Origin: Kaistella antarctica | GTDB lineage: Bacteria > Bacteroidota > Bacteroidia > Flavobacteriales > Weeksellaceae | Length of the DNA stretch: 64,000 bases | NCBI RefSeq assembly: GCF_900109615.1 | Contig: NZ_FOIX01000001.1 | Coordinates: 310,001 to 374,000, forward strand | Direction of reading: 5' to 3' | In this document: positions 26,914-35,481 of the stretch, piece by piece | Numbering within the stretch: the stretch's first letter is position 1 | How the letters are laid out: each line of letters opens with the position of its first letter | Made by a program: the position numbers and the translations under genes | The notes under the pieces: model-generated | What the model saw: the letters and a program-made list of their open reading frames with translations, nothing else | What the model was told of the DNA's origin: nothing | Databases searched by the model: none

Positions 26914-26944
26914 AATCTGTTTCTTTTGAAGCAGATTTTTTTGT
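26914..26944 (+). terminator. Terminator of the cupin gene
   Basis: AATCTG (26914-26919) and CAGATT (26932-26937), extended by inner pairs, are followed by a T run. Confidence 0.75.
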
Positions 26945-26956
26945 GAAATAACGTGT

Positions 26957-27018
26957 AATCACGGGAATAGAAAGCGTGATTTAACGGGTCTACAATACTC
27001 AGCTTACCCATAAATTTG
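26957..27018 (+). promoter_or_regulatory. Inverted repeat and -7 element before the 619-residue gene
   Basis: AATCACG (26957-26963) and CGTGATT (26975-26981) form a 7-bp inverted repeat with an 11-base spacer. About 30 bases further on, TAAATTTG (27011-27018) matches the -7 consensus but has no TTG at normal distance. The repeat sits where an activator could replace the -33 element (inferred). The leader to the ATG would be about 55 bases. Confidence 0.4.
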
Positions 27019-27079
27019 TAGTGTAATTAAGGATTAAGCCGAAAACCTTATAGAGTAGGCAAACCAAATTCACTATACC

Positions 27080-28939
27080 ATGAGTTTTATTATCAAAGGA
27101 AACTTTTCTGCCCGCTTATGCGAAGATTGTTTCGAAAACCTGAGTCAGGTAAGAGTACGTATTTATCTTCCGTTACGGGAGAATGATGTTGCGGCAGTTT
27201 CTGCTGCGGCAATCAAAGACACTTTCAGAGAGCTTAGCGATGAAGAAATTAAAGCTAAACAGAATCGCTTAATCGCTGAAGCAGAAACGGATATGGAAGG
27301 AAATTTTGGAATCAATATTGACGAGAAATATTCACGCTCAGCTTTTGAGATTGATATTTATTGCGACAGCGTTCCTCGCCTTCCACATCCGCCAAAAAAA
27401 GGAAAAGCGCGACAATTTCACATCACCACTTTCACCCCAGAATGGAAGTTAATAGACGATCAAAATCACGTGTCTAATTTCCAATGCCGACTTCCCTCAA
27501 AATGGTGGTGTATGATCAAAGGTAAATATTTCGATGTTTGGTCCATCTGCGGACAGTTAATCGACTGCAAGACAAAAAAAGCCCTACCCGGAATTACCGT
27601 TATTGCAATGGATGCCGATTTCATTACCGATGATGAGTTGGGCAGAAATGTGACCGATAGTAATGGCTATTTCAAAATCTTTTACACGTCGGTAGAATTT
27701 AAAAAAACCTTTCTCTCACCTGTAATTAATATTGAAACAGATGTTCTTCTGCCATTTGCCAGCGGTCCTGATGTGTACTTTCAATTAGAATATGGCGGCC
27801 AGCGATTCGCGCTCGAAACCAAAGCCAATCGACGCAATAATGTAGGATATTGCTTGTGCGTAAAATTATGTGCGAAAGAACTAATTGCGGTAGAATCTGA
27901 TACACCACCATCTTTCACGCATTTTGGTTTAACGCAACATATCCCGATTCAATCCGGCATCAATCTGGCGACTGGGAAAACCTTGGCGGGCTATGCATTT
28001 TTCTCTTCCGTTAATTTAATTGGAACGATTTGTAAAAAAATCAATGCTCAACCGATGGAATATTTATTTGAATTTCAACAATTAGCAAATCCGACCGATG
28101 CGATAAACCCCGGAAACTGGAGTCCCATCGTGCCGAATATGATTGATAAAACAGTGATCGGATATCTGTACACTTACACCGGCGATCCTAACAACTTCGT
28201 AGATTTCGAAGACTATTACATCAACGGAACCGGCACTGAGAAAACAGTTACCTTCAATGGAAACTGGATTCAAGTCCCGCAGGAGTCCAACTTTATCGGA
28301 CATGCCGACGGTCAAATCCTGAAACTTAATACCGAAAAATTAGCTGGCGTGACGACTATTGATATGAGCACGCCTACTTCTACAATCGGAAGTGCCACCG
28401 TTTCACCAGCAAGACCGCAGGTGAAAAATAAATATTACGCACTACGAATGCGACAAAGACAACAGGGAAATGCCGCAACAGAAATGATTGCGGGAACATC
28501 AAAACCAATCGCAATTTATAATGTGCTTTACAAAAATGTAAACAAGAATGGAAGTTGGGCACCATCAACTGTTTCCGATCAATACATCGCTGTTTCAGTT
28601 GACCTACAAGAAATTGTGGCAGGCCTCAGCGGTTGTAGCAAAGTAACGAACGCATTACATGTAAAATATGGAGCGAGAAATGAGAATTTAAGCAACGTCA
28701 GCCTTTCCATAACTGGACCTCACAAACCGGGACAAAGTTTTGGGTTTGATCCGATCGCGCTACTTGCTGCACCAGAAACATTTGGCAGTACGCAGTTAAT
28801 ATTTACACCACCAACCGATACCGTTGCGGATCTTTTGCCATGCGCTTATACCGTTAGTATTTCAGCGACCGCTTTACTTACAACGGGTGATGGCAATCTT
28901 AATTCCTACAATGATTTTGTTTCTTTCTGTAAGGTTTAA
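27080..28939 (+). CDS. Protein of unknown function with transthyretin-like beta domains
   Basis: The 619-residue protein has no signal peptide or TM helix. Two regions look like transthyretin/carboxypeptidase-regulatory beta domains: about residues 1-80 (VRVRIYLPL ... AEAETDMEGNFGINI) and 150-240 (ICGQLIDCKTKKALPGITVIAMDAD ... GRNVTDSNGYFKIFY). Cysteines are frequent, including LCEDC, CRLPSKWWC and GYCLCVKLC. The C-terminal half is a Thr/Asn-rich beta-type region ending in FVSFCKV. I do not recognise a family with a known role. It has its own promoter-like region and terminator, so it is probably monocistronic. Confidence 0.7.
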   Translation: MSFIIKGNFSARLCEDCFENLSQVRVRIYLPLRENDVAAVSAAAIKDTFRELSDEEIKAKQNRLIAEAETDMEGNFGINIDEKYSRSAFEIDIYCDSVPRLPHPPKKGKARQFHITTFTPEWKLIDDQNHVSNFQCRLPSKWWCMIKGKYFDVWSICGQLIDCKTKKALPGITVIAMDADFITDDELGRNVTDSNGYFKIFYTSVEFKKTFLSPVINIETDVLLPFASGPDVYFQLEYGGQRFALETKANRRNNVGYCLCVKLCAKELIAVESDTPPSFTHFGLTQHIPIQSGINLATGKTLAGYAFFSSVNLIGTICKKINAQPMEYLFEFQQLANPTDAINPGNWSPIVPNMIDKTVIGYLYTYTGDPNNFVDFEDYYINGTGTEKTVTFNGNWIQVPQESNFIGHADGQILKLNTEKLAGVTTIDMSTPTSTIGSATVSPARPQVKNKYYALRMRQRQQGNAATEMIAGTSKPIAIYNVLYKNVNKNGSWAPSTVSDQYIAVSVDLQEIVAGLSGCSKVTNALHVKYGARNENLSNVSLSITGPHKPGQSFGFDPIALLAAPETFGSTQLIFTPPTDTVADLLPCAYTVSISATALLTTGDGNLNSYNDFVSFCKV

Positions 28940-28969
28940 AGATTATTTTATATCGAATCATTGATAGGT

Positions 28970-29001
28970 AGAGATCAACTTTTTGTTGGTCTCTTTTTTA
29001 T
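28970..29001 (+). terminator. Terminator of the 619-residue gene
   Basis: AGAGATCAAC (28970-28979) pairs with GTTGGTCTCT (28985-28994), followed by a T run. Confidence 0.8.
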
Positions 29002-29014
29002 TTCTGAAAATTTC

Positions 29015-30712
29015 TTACAGAATTCGGTAAATTGGATATAAACCCACGCTTCCTTCGTAATATTCTGAATGCTTATAAATATATTCTAATTGCGCATTGC
29101 CGTCTTTTGCAAAATCAGGATTCGCTATTTTCTCAAATTCAAGAGCAGTTCTTAAAACTTGATTATTTTTCAATAATTCTGCGGCGGTATCTTCAAAAAC
29201 ATAATCCGAGAAATACTCTTTTTGTCCCAGAATAGCATCAAAGAAATTCCAGTTGAAGAAGGAATCAGTCGCTTCTGGTTCTAAAGTTTCGAGCAAATAT
29301 TTCACGCCATATTGTTTGGTTGAAACCAATACATCTCCTTTTCTAAATTTAACGTTTTTATTCTCAGATTTCACTTTAGTGTCATAGTGAAGATAATGTC
29401 CCTCGTAAGGATTTTTCACCGTTTTATAATCTGAAACCATGTATTGCTGAGCAAAAATAGTGGAATCTTGCTTGATCACTTTCATCGCTATATTATTGCG
29501 CTTCAGATATTGCAGAACTTTTTGTTCGGACTGTGGGATTACATAATAAGAAGGAATTGCAATTTCTTTAGTTGGAATATATTGATCGTAGAATTTCACT
29601 TTTCTCGTAAAAGGTTTGTTTCGGTCGTAGAATAATCTTGGTTTTCCAGAAACTAAACTTGGTTTTTGTCCAGCTTCAAATCCTGTGAAATCGATGAGTT
29701 TAAATTTCGTGCTGTCCAGTTCCCACTGAATTGGATATTTCATTTTGGGTTGATAATTGGCGAGACTTTCACCCATTAATTTTTGAATTTCCTTGGAGTT
29801 TTTCGCAGTGTAATTAATGGAACTCACCATGTTTTCATAAGTCGCTCGCACTCGGTCTTTGTATGGTTTTAGCATGTGAGTTTCGGCCACTGTTCCCATC
29901 GTATTAAAAAGGGTCGTGTAACCAGTTGCATATCTTGGAGAATCCATAAAGGTGGGAAATCCTTCGTCCGGAGAATCACCATGAATATTGACATAAGGAG
30001 TGGTCAGAATTCCTTTCTTTTCTAAAGTCTGTACTATTTCAGGTTGCATTTTTTGATTAAAATAATTGCCCAAACCTTTTCCTAACCTTTCTTTATTTGT
30101 AGAAATATAAGTGAATAAATACTGGTAATCGGCACCATTACTCACATGATTATCTATAAAATAAATGGGTTTAAAATGTTGGAAAATGGTTTGAAAGGAT
30201 TTCGCATTCTCGGTATCATTTTTAATGAAATCCCGATTCAAGTCATAGTTTCTGGCATTGCCGCGAAAACCATATTCTTCGGGCCCATTTTGGTTGGCTC
30301 GGATGTGCGATCCTCTTCTCAACATCCCAGAAATATTATAGGCTTGAATGGCCACAATTCTTAAATTCTTCGCTTCAATTTTTCCAGTGGCGAAATCGCG
30401 CATCATCATCATAGTGGCATCAATCCCGTCTGGTTCGCCTGGATGAATACCATTATTGATCAAGATTGTGGGATTGTTTTTATCTACTGTCGCATTGTAA
30501 ATGACGACTCGTATTGGTTCTCCATTATCATCATTCCCTATGGATCTCACGGTGATCGTTGGGAAATCCTTAGATAAATCATCGTAATATTTCACCATTT
30601 CTTCATAGGTCGTGGTTTGGTTACCGTTACCTTTTTCGTAGGGTGTTTGATGGTTGGTTTGGCAGAAAATAAGGTTAGCTGCAAAGAGGAAAATAAAAGA
30701 GATATATTTCAT
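29015..30712 (-). CDS. M14-family zinc carboxypeptidase-like protein
   Basis: The product has 565 residues from the ATG at 30712, which begins a signal peptide (MKYISFIFLFAANLIFC); a seven-codon longer form is possible. The M14 site is visible: GIHPGEPDG (zinc His and Glu), FIDNHVSNGADYQY (third zinc His) and a later AETHML, where the general-base Glu may lie. NYDLNRDF provides substrate-binding Asn/Arg, typical for M14. The C-terminal 220 residues are a beta-type extension. Likely periplasmic or secreted. Confidence 0.85.
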   Translation of the reverse strand: MKYISFIFLFAANLIFCQTNHQTPYEKGNGNQTTTYEEMVKYYDDLSKDFPTITVRSIGNDDNGEPIRVVIYNATVDKNNPTILINNGIHPGEPDGIDATMMMMRDFATGKIEAKNLRIVAIQAYNISGMLRRGSHIRANQNGPEEYGFRGNARNYDLNRDFIKNDTENAKSFQTIFQHFKPIYFIDNHVSNGADYQYLFTYISTNKERLGKGLGNYFNQKMQPEIVQTLEKKGILTTPYVNIHGDSPDEGFPTFMDSPRYATGYTTLFNTMGTVAETHMLKPYKDRVRATYENMVSSINYTAKNSKEIQKLMGESLANYQPKMKYPIQWELDSTKFKLIDFTGFEAGQKPSLVSGKPRLFYDRNKPFTRKVKFYDQYIPTKEIAIPSYYVIPQSEQKVLQYLKRNNIAMKVIKQDSTIFAQQYMVSDYKTVKNPYEGHYLHYDTKVKSENKNVKFRKGDVLVSTKQYGVKYLLETLEPEATDSFFNWNFFDAILGQKEYFSDYVFEDTAAELLKNNQVLRTALEFEKIANPDFAKDGNAQLEYIYKHSEYYEGSVGLYPIYRIL

Positions 30713-30765
30713 TAGGATTAGATTAAGGGTCACGAATTTACAAAAAAGATTATCTTTATTAAATT

Positions 30766-31548
30766 ATGAATTATCTGAAACTTTTATTCATCGTCCTCCT
30801 TTTGGTTGGCTGTAAAAAGAAAACTTTTGCAGATGATATTGTTTTAACAAACAATCATAAAAACCAGATGAAAATTCAGGAATTTAATGAAGGAATACAC
30901 GAATATGGCTCTTCAATAATATACATAGGAAAGATTCAAGACTCCATTCCTCTTAAGTATTATGATTCAATGTTTTCTGCTCCGCCACCTCCTCGACCTC
31001 TTGGTTATGTCAAAACAGTAAAAGATATTAATGATTCACTTGTCTTCAATAAAATGCGTGATAAGTATTTTCATAGTGCGTTTGATAGAATGAAATTTTC
31101 AAATAAACCGGTCAAGTTTGATTCTCTTACTCACGATTTATTAGAAATTGTCGTGAAACCAAACGATACAATTCCTCATTTTATACTTGATTCTGCGAGA
31201 AATATTAAAGCATATCAATCATTTCCAGTATTTGTAAAAAATATTTCTGGAAGAAAAATCATCCTTCCAGAGAATGAGTCGCTAGGAACTTTCGTGCTTA
31301 ACAAAAAGAATAAGTGGCAATTAATCTGGAATGATAATGCTTTTGTTTGTGGCGATGCTATGTTAAATCGAAGATACTGGACTTTGAATCCCGAAGAAAT
31401 AATTATCTTTTCTGTGAACTATCTTAAAGGTGAAATGAAAACCAAATTTAAAGTTGGACTTTCTTATTATTTTTTCTCTGAAGAGTTTGAAGGAAATATC
31501 AATCCAAAATTATTTCAAGAACAGACTAGAATTTTTGAATTGCCATAA
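30766..31548 (+). CDS. Putative lipoprotein of unknown function
   Basis: The 260-residue product has a lipoprotein signal, MNYLKLLFIVLLLVGC (Cys16), followed by KKK. A Pro-rich stretch APPPPRPLG lies near residue 85. The rest is mixed and ends in a beta-type part (WTLNPEEIIIFSVNYLKGEMKTKFKVGLSYYFF). I do not recognise the family. It is transcribed divergently from the M14 peptidase gene and ends at a bidirectional terminator. Confidence 0.6.
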   Translation: MNYLKLLFIVLLLVGCKKKTFADDIVLTNNHKNQMKIQEFNEGIHEYGSSIIYIGKIQDSIPLKYYDSMFSAPPPPRPLGYVKTVKDINDSLVFNKMRDKYFHSAFDRMKFSNKPVKFDSLTHDLLEIVVKPNDTIPHFILDSARNIKAYQSFPVFVKNISGRKIILPENESLGTFVLNKKNKWQLIWNDNAFVCGDAMLNRRYWTLNPEEIIIFSVNYLKGEMKTKFKVGLSYYFFSEEFEGNINPKLFQEQTRIFELP

Positions 31549-31580
31549 AAAAATTCCTGAACGAATTCAGGAATTTATAT
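31545..31580. terminator. Bidirectional terminator between the lipoprotein gene and lepA
   Basis: AAATTCCTGA (31551-31560) and TCAGGAATTT (31567-31576) form a perfect stem. The T run is better on the minus strand (seven T), so it may end lepA transcripts after copy B of the repeat. Confidence 0.7.
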
Positions 31581-31605
31581 TATTACTTATTTTTTGACGA
31601 AGCGA

Positions 31606-31696
31606 AAATCTGCAGCCCGGCTTTAGTGGAGCTCTTTTTATGAGGAGGAACGACGAGCAAAAAAGCGGGAGTGGAAGACGGAAATGTCTGCCCAAT
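31606..31696 (+). repeat. Intergenic repeat, copy B
   Basis: Arms CTGCAGCCCGGCTTTAGTGG on the left and AGCGGGAGTGGAAGACGGA on the right match copy A (3146-3243), while the core between the T run and the A run is different. It lies immediately 3' of lepA, antisense to it. Confidence 0.7.
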
Positions 31697-31701
31697 TAAA
31701 A

Positions 31702-33498
31702 TTAATCGTTCAACTTCAATACCGCCATAAATGCGGATTGTGGAACCTCTACTCTACCGATTTGTTTCATTTTCTTCTTCCCTTCTTTTTGTTTCTCCAA
31801 CAATTTACGCTTACGGGAAATATCTCCACCGTAACATTTTGCGGTAACATCTTTTCTCAAAGCTTTGATGCTTTCTCTGGCGATAACTTTCGCTCCAAGA
31901 GCTGCCTGAACGGCAATATCAAACTGTTGACGTGGAATCAGTTCGCGTAATTTCTCACACATTCTTTTACCGATGTAAAAGGCATTGCTATCGTGAATCA
32001 ACGAAGAAAGCGCATCGACCATATCGCCATTGATCAGAATATCCATCTTCACTAATTTGGAAGCACGGAAACCGATTGGATGATAATCGAACGAGGCGTA
32101 ACCTTTGGACACTGATTTTAAACGGTCATAAAAGTCGAAAACAACTTCTGCGAGCGGCATATTGAACACCAACTCTACCCGATCTGAAGTCAAATAACTT
32201 TGACCGACAATTTCACCTCGCTTTTCAATACACAAGGTCATTACGGCACCTACATAATCAGATTTGGTAATGATGGATGCTTTGATGAAGGGCTCTTCCA
32301 CACGATCCATAATCATCGGATCCGTCATTTCTGAGGGATTGTTGATGAGGATCATGGTGTCTGGATCTTTCTTAGTATAACCGTGGTACGAAACGTTGGG
32401 CACGGTCGTAATAACGTCCATGTTGAATTCGCGGTCTAATCTTTCCTGTACGATTTCCATGTGTAACATTCCGAGGAATCCACAACGGAAACCGAAACCT
32501 AGAGCGGCTGAACTTTCTGGTTCGAAAACAAGAGAAGCATCATTTAATCTTAGCTTCTCTAAAGAGAAACGCAGTTCTTCGAAATCCTCCGATTCAATAG
32601 GATAAATCCCAGCGAAAACCATTGGTTTCACTTCTTCAAAACCGTCGATTGCTTCAGTAGCACCTTTTTCGAAAGTAGTGATGGTATCTCCCACTTTTAC
32701 CTCGCGAGCATCTTTAATTCCAGAAATAATATAACCTACATCACCGGTTTTAATTTCGGCTTTCGGGTTTTGTTTTAATTTTAAAGTTCCTACTTCATCG
32801 GCTTCATACATTTTGTTGGTCGCCATGAATTTAATTCGCTGTCCTTTTTTAATGCTTCCGTTGACTACTTTGAAGTAAGCTTCAATTCCACGGAAAGGAT
32901 TATAAACAGAATCAAAGATTAACGCTTGCAATGGTCCATCTTCATTTCCAACTGGTGCCGGAATTCTATTAACGATATGCTCCAATAATTGATGAACGCC
33001 TTCGCCTGTTTTGCCAGAAACGCGTAAAACATCATCGTAATCACAACCGATTAAACCCATGATTTCATCGGTAACTTCTTCAGGATTTGCTGAAGGTAAA
33101 TCGATTTTATTTAAGATTGGAATGATTGTTAAGTCATTTTCTAAAGCCAAATATAAATTGCTTATAGTTTGTGCCTGAATACTTTGCGCGGCATCAACGA
33201 TAAGAAGCGCACCTTCGCAGGCAGCGATCGAACGCGAAACTTCATAAGAGAAATCAACGTGCCCTGGAGTATCGATAAGGTTGAGGATATATTTTTCACC
33301 ATTCATTTCATAATCCATTTGAATGGCGTGTGATTTAATGGTAATTCCACGCTCTTTTTCAATATCCATATCATCCAGCGTTTGGGACTGGAGTTCTCTT
33401 TGGGTGACTGTGCCGGTGTACTCTAAAAGTCGGTCTGCCAAAGTAGATTTACCGTGGTCAATATGCGCAATAATGCAAAAATTCCGTATGTTTTTCAT
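31702..33498 (-). CDS. lepA: Elongation factor 4
   Basis: Ribosomal GTPase (EF4). The 598 residues match the family. N-terminal G domain: [19 protein letters not shown], the switch-I/effector part [22 protein letters not shown] and NKIDLPSA. The C-terminus shows the LepA-specific domain with [39 protein letters not shown]. Monocistronic, between two copies of the intergenic repeat. Confidence 0.96.
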   Translation of the reverse strand: MKNIRNFCIIAHIDHGKSTLADRLLEYTGTVTQRELQSQTLDDMDIEKERGITIKSHAIQMDYEMNGEKYILNLIDTPGHVDFSYEVSRSIAACEGALLIVDAAQSIQAQTISNLYLALENDLTIIPILNKIDLPSANPEEVTDEIMGLIGCDYDDVLRVSGKTGEGVHQLLEHIVNRIPAPVGNEDGPLQALIFDSVYNPFRGIEAYFKVVNGSIKKGQRIKFMATNKMYEADEVGTLKLKQNPKAEIKTGDVGYIISGIKDAREVKVGDTITTFEKGATEAIDGFEEVKPMVFAGIYPIESEDFEELRFSLEKLRLNDASLVFEPESSAALGFGFRCGFLGMLHMEIVQERLDREFNMDVITTVPNVSYHGYTKKDPDTMILINNPSEMTDPMIMDRVEEPFIKASIITKSDYVGAVMTLCIEKRGEIVGQSYLTSDRVELVFNMPLAEVVFDFYDRLKSVSKGYASFDYHPIGFRASKLVKMDILINGDMVDALSSLIHDSNAFYIGKRMCEKLRELIPRQQFDIAVQAALGAKVIARESIKALRKDVTAKCYGGDISRKRKLLEKQKEGKKKMKQIGRVEVPQSAFMAVLKLND

Positions 33499-33568
33499 CT
33501 ATATTTATCGTAATCTGCAAATTTAATCTTTTTTGGTGGATATCATCAATGTTTCGAAGGTTGCTTTT

Positions 33569-33650
33569 GCGATAGGGATCGAAACGGAAATCCCGGAATA
33601 AGCGAAGGGAAGGCAACGGCATGAGGAATTGCAGTGGAGAGCCCGACCCG
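33569..33650 (+). repeat. Intergenic repeat, copy C
   Basis: Begins with GCGATAGGGATCGAAACGG and AAATCC, then a variable core, then AGTGGAGAGCCCGACCCG. The arrangement follows the same arm-core-arm order as copy D read on the minus strand. It lies 3' of the terminator of the 33753-34265 gene, antisense to that gene, and upstream of lepA. A G-rich stretch (33651-33685) continues after it without recognisable structure. Confidence 0.6.
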
Positions 33651-33690
33651 AGGTGCTGGCCAGAGAAGTGGCGAGGGAATCGCCCAAAAT

Positions 33691-33730
33691 ATAAAAAGAA
33701 CGACCTCTACAATAAAATTATAGAGGTCGC
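33691..33730 (-). terminator. Terminator of the sigma-factor operon
   Basis: CGACCTCTA (33701-33709) and TAGAGGTCG (33721-33729) form a 9-bp stem. On the minus strand it is followed by a T-rich stretch. Confidence 0.8.
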
Positions 33731-33752
33731 TCAAACATTAAAAAATAAACTA

Positions 33753-34265
33753 CTAACGTCGACTGCGCTGCGAACCTGGATTTCTAGGTCCGTCTTGTTT
33801 CTTATCTAATATCTTGTTGCGCATTTTCCCTTCGGTTTGATACATTCTTAAAACCTGTTGCGGGGAAATTACTTTCATGAATCTGTCCGCATAATTTTTT
33901 CTATTATCGAGAAGCTGCTGACCGACATCGAAACTGTGATTGAGTTGTGTTGATGCTTCCTGATCACTCATGTTTTCGTAATCTTCATTTGGGGTAAACT
34001 TCGATTTTATTTCGACCTGCTTCTCTTGATATTCAGAATATAAATTCTTGAACTCTGGTTGATTATTTTCTGGAACCGCAAGCTCCTCAATAATCATTTT
34101 CTCGCGAAATTCTTTCAGAAGCGACATCCTATCTTCTGGCTTCATCTTCTGAATAACCTCTTTTCTTTGCTCTGGCTTCATGCTTTTCCAATCATAGCCA
34201 AACTGTTGCGCAAAACTGAACTGAACTGCCAAAAGCAAGGTTAATGCTAGTGTTATCTTTTTCAT
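33753..34265 (-). CDS. Small periplasmic CpxP/Spy-like protein
   Basis: The 170-residue product has a signal peptide (MKKITLALTLLLAVQFSFA). The mature part is helical and charged, with KPEQRKEVIQKMKPEDRMSLLKEF and a QLLDNRKNYADRFMKVISPQQVLRMYQTE segment that resembles the LTxxQ-type repeats of Spy/CpxP proteins. The C-terminal tail is Arg/Gly/Ser-rich. It is third in an operon with a sigma factor and a single-pass membrane protein, the usual setting of such periplasmic sensors or chaperones. Similarity is by pattern only. Confidence 0.65.
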   Translation of the reverse strand: MKKITLALTLLLAVQFSFAQQFGYDWKSMKPEQRKEVIQKMKPEDRMSLLKEFREKMIIEELAVPENNQPEFKNLYSEYQEKQVEIKSKFTPNEDYENMSDQEASTQLNHSFDVGQQLLDNRKNYADRFMKVISPQQVLRMYQTEGKMRNKILDKKQDGPRNPGSQRSRR

Positions 34266-34274
34266 GGTGTTTTA

Positions 34275-34814
34275 TTAATTATACAAATCCAGATAAATGT
34301 CTTGTTCTGTATTTCTTCCCAAGTTTGCTAACTCTGCTGAGGTAAAACTTGAAAGAATTTGGTCAACCTGAACCTCAGGATTGATTTTGACTGCTTTTTC
34401 TTTTTGAACTGCAAAACTGGCTTTTCCTGGAGCAGAATTCATTTTAGGTTGTGATTTTCTATTTTGATAAATCTGGGAAGCTGAAGTTAAATCTTCTTGT
34501 GCCATCTTCAAATCAGTCGCTTCTTTTTTTTCTGGCTGGACTTCTGCGAATGCAGACATGACTGGAGTTTCTTGATGAACTTGTTGAGCAATTGCTTCTG
34601 TTTCAACCGCTGACTCTGAATTAAAAAATGCAGTTACGCCTATTAAAAGTGCGATTGCCGCTGCTGCACTGTAGGCCCAATTCAATTTTATAATTTTCCC
34701 GCGCGGTACTGGCTTAATTTCTTGCAGCACTTTACTTTGCATATCGTCAAAAAAACCAGCTGGTGTTTTGAAAATATTTTCCCGTTTTAATTTATCAATA
34801 TCAAACTCTTTCAT
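34275..34814 (-). CDS. Single-pass membrane protein, probable anti-sigma factor
   Basis: The 179-residue protein has a short cytoplasmic part (MKEFDIDKLKRENIFKTPAGFFDDMQSKVLQ), one TM helix (about residues 46-64, WAYSAAAAIALLIGVTAFF) and a periplasmic Gln/Glu/Lys-rich part. The KTPAGFFDDMQ segment before the TM is common in Bacteroidota membrane proteins encoded next to sigma factors. The position, 12 bp after the sigma-factor gene, suggests it controls it (inferred). Confidence 0.65.
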   Translation of the reverse strand: MKEFDIDKLKRENIFKTPAGFFDDMQSKVLQEIKPVPRGKIIKLNWAYSAAAAIALLIGVTAFFNSESAVETEAIAQQVHQETPVMSAFAEVQPEKKEATDLKMAQEDLTSASQIYQNRKSQPKMNSAPGKASFAVQKEKAVKINPEVQVDQILSSFTSAELANLGRNTEQDIYLDLYN

Positions 34815-34826
34815 TTCTAAATGCTC

Positions 34827-35378
34827 TTATTCTGTGTAATTCTTTTTTAAATAATCCTCTACTTTTTGTTTGGCGTAATGGTAATTGGTTTTCAATGTTC
34901 CCACCGACATGTCTAAAATCTGAGAGATATCTTCGTAAGGTAAATCTTCATAATACCTCATGTTAAATACTAGTTTCTGTTTTTCGGGCAAGGTGTTGAT
35001 CGCATTTTGCAATAAAACCTGAATTTCATCCGCGCTCGGTTGCACATTGTCTGCGACTAAATTTTGCAGATGGTTAGTCACCTCTTCGTCCGATTTTTGC
35101 ATTTTCTTCATCTTGTTCAATTGCTGCAACGATTCGTTGGTTGCAATTCGATAAAGCCAAGTATATAACTGACTTTCCCTTTTGAACTGATGAAAATTCT
35201 GATAAGCTTTGATGAAAGTATCCTGCAAAATATCCTGCGCTAAATCGTGATCAACCACAAACCTTCTGATATGCCAATATAATCTACTCTGATACGCATC
35301 CATCATCAAGCGAACTCCTTTTTCACGGGATTTTTCGCTAGACATCAACTCGATAATTTCGGTTTCCTGGATCTTCAT
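34827..35378 (-). CDS. ECF-type RNA polymerase sigma factor
   Basis: 183 residues from the ATG at 35378. Region 2 (RLYWHIRRFVVDHDLAQDILQDTFIKAYQNFHQFKRESQLYTWLYRIATNESLQQL) and region 4 (LPEKQKLVFNMRYYEDLPYEDISQILDMSVGTLKTNYHYAKQKVEDYL) are complete. A longer reading frame to 35435 is rejected because it runs through the promoter (35404-35435). It heads a three-gene operon with a membrane protein and a CpxP-like protein, suggesting an envelope-stress circuit. Confidence 0.9.
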   Translation of the reverse strand: MKIQETEIIELMSSEKSREKGVRLMMDAYQSRLYWHIRRFVVDHDLAQDILQDTFIKAYQNFHQFKRESQLYTWLYRIATNESLQQLNKMKKMQKSDEEVTNHLQNLVADNVQPSADEIQVLLQNAINTLPEKQKLVFNMRYYEDLPYEDISQILDMSVGTLKTNYHYAKQKVEDYLKKNYTE

Positions 35379-35403
35379 GTAGATGCTTTCAGTGTTTGGA
35401 TGG

Positions 35404-35435
35404 CAAATATATTTAAAAGTTAAACAACACTTCAA
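35404..35435 (-). promoter_or_regulatory. Promoter of the sigma-factor operon
   Basis: On the minus strand TTG (35435-35433), a 21-base spacer and TATATTTG (35411-35404) match the general Bacteroidota consensus, so transcription is by the main sigma factor. Confidence 0.6.
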
Positions 35436-35458
35436 CTTTTAGTCCAAACCAAAATAGG

Positions 35459-35466
35459 TATCTTTG
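35459..35466 (+). promoter_or_regulatory. -7 element of the DUF2520-kdsC-maf operon
   Basis: TATCTTTG, a perfect TAnnTTTG, 15 bases before the ATG at 35482. There is no TTG at the right distance. A TTG start codon at 35464 lies inside it and is therefore unlikely. Confidence 0.5.
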
Positions 35467-35481
35467 TTCATATCCCTTTAT

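Noticed and set aside
27465-27476. ATCACGTGTC as a third parS site
   Set aside because: Only the CACGTG core matches; the outer TGTTT/AAACA bases are absent.
31684-31950. Plus-strand ORF opposite the end of lepA
   Set aside because: Antisense shadow of the highly conserved lepA C-terminus.
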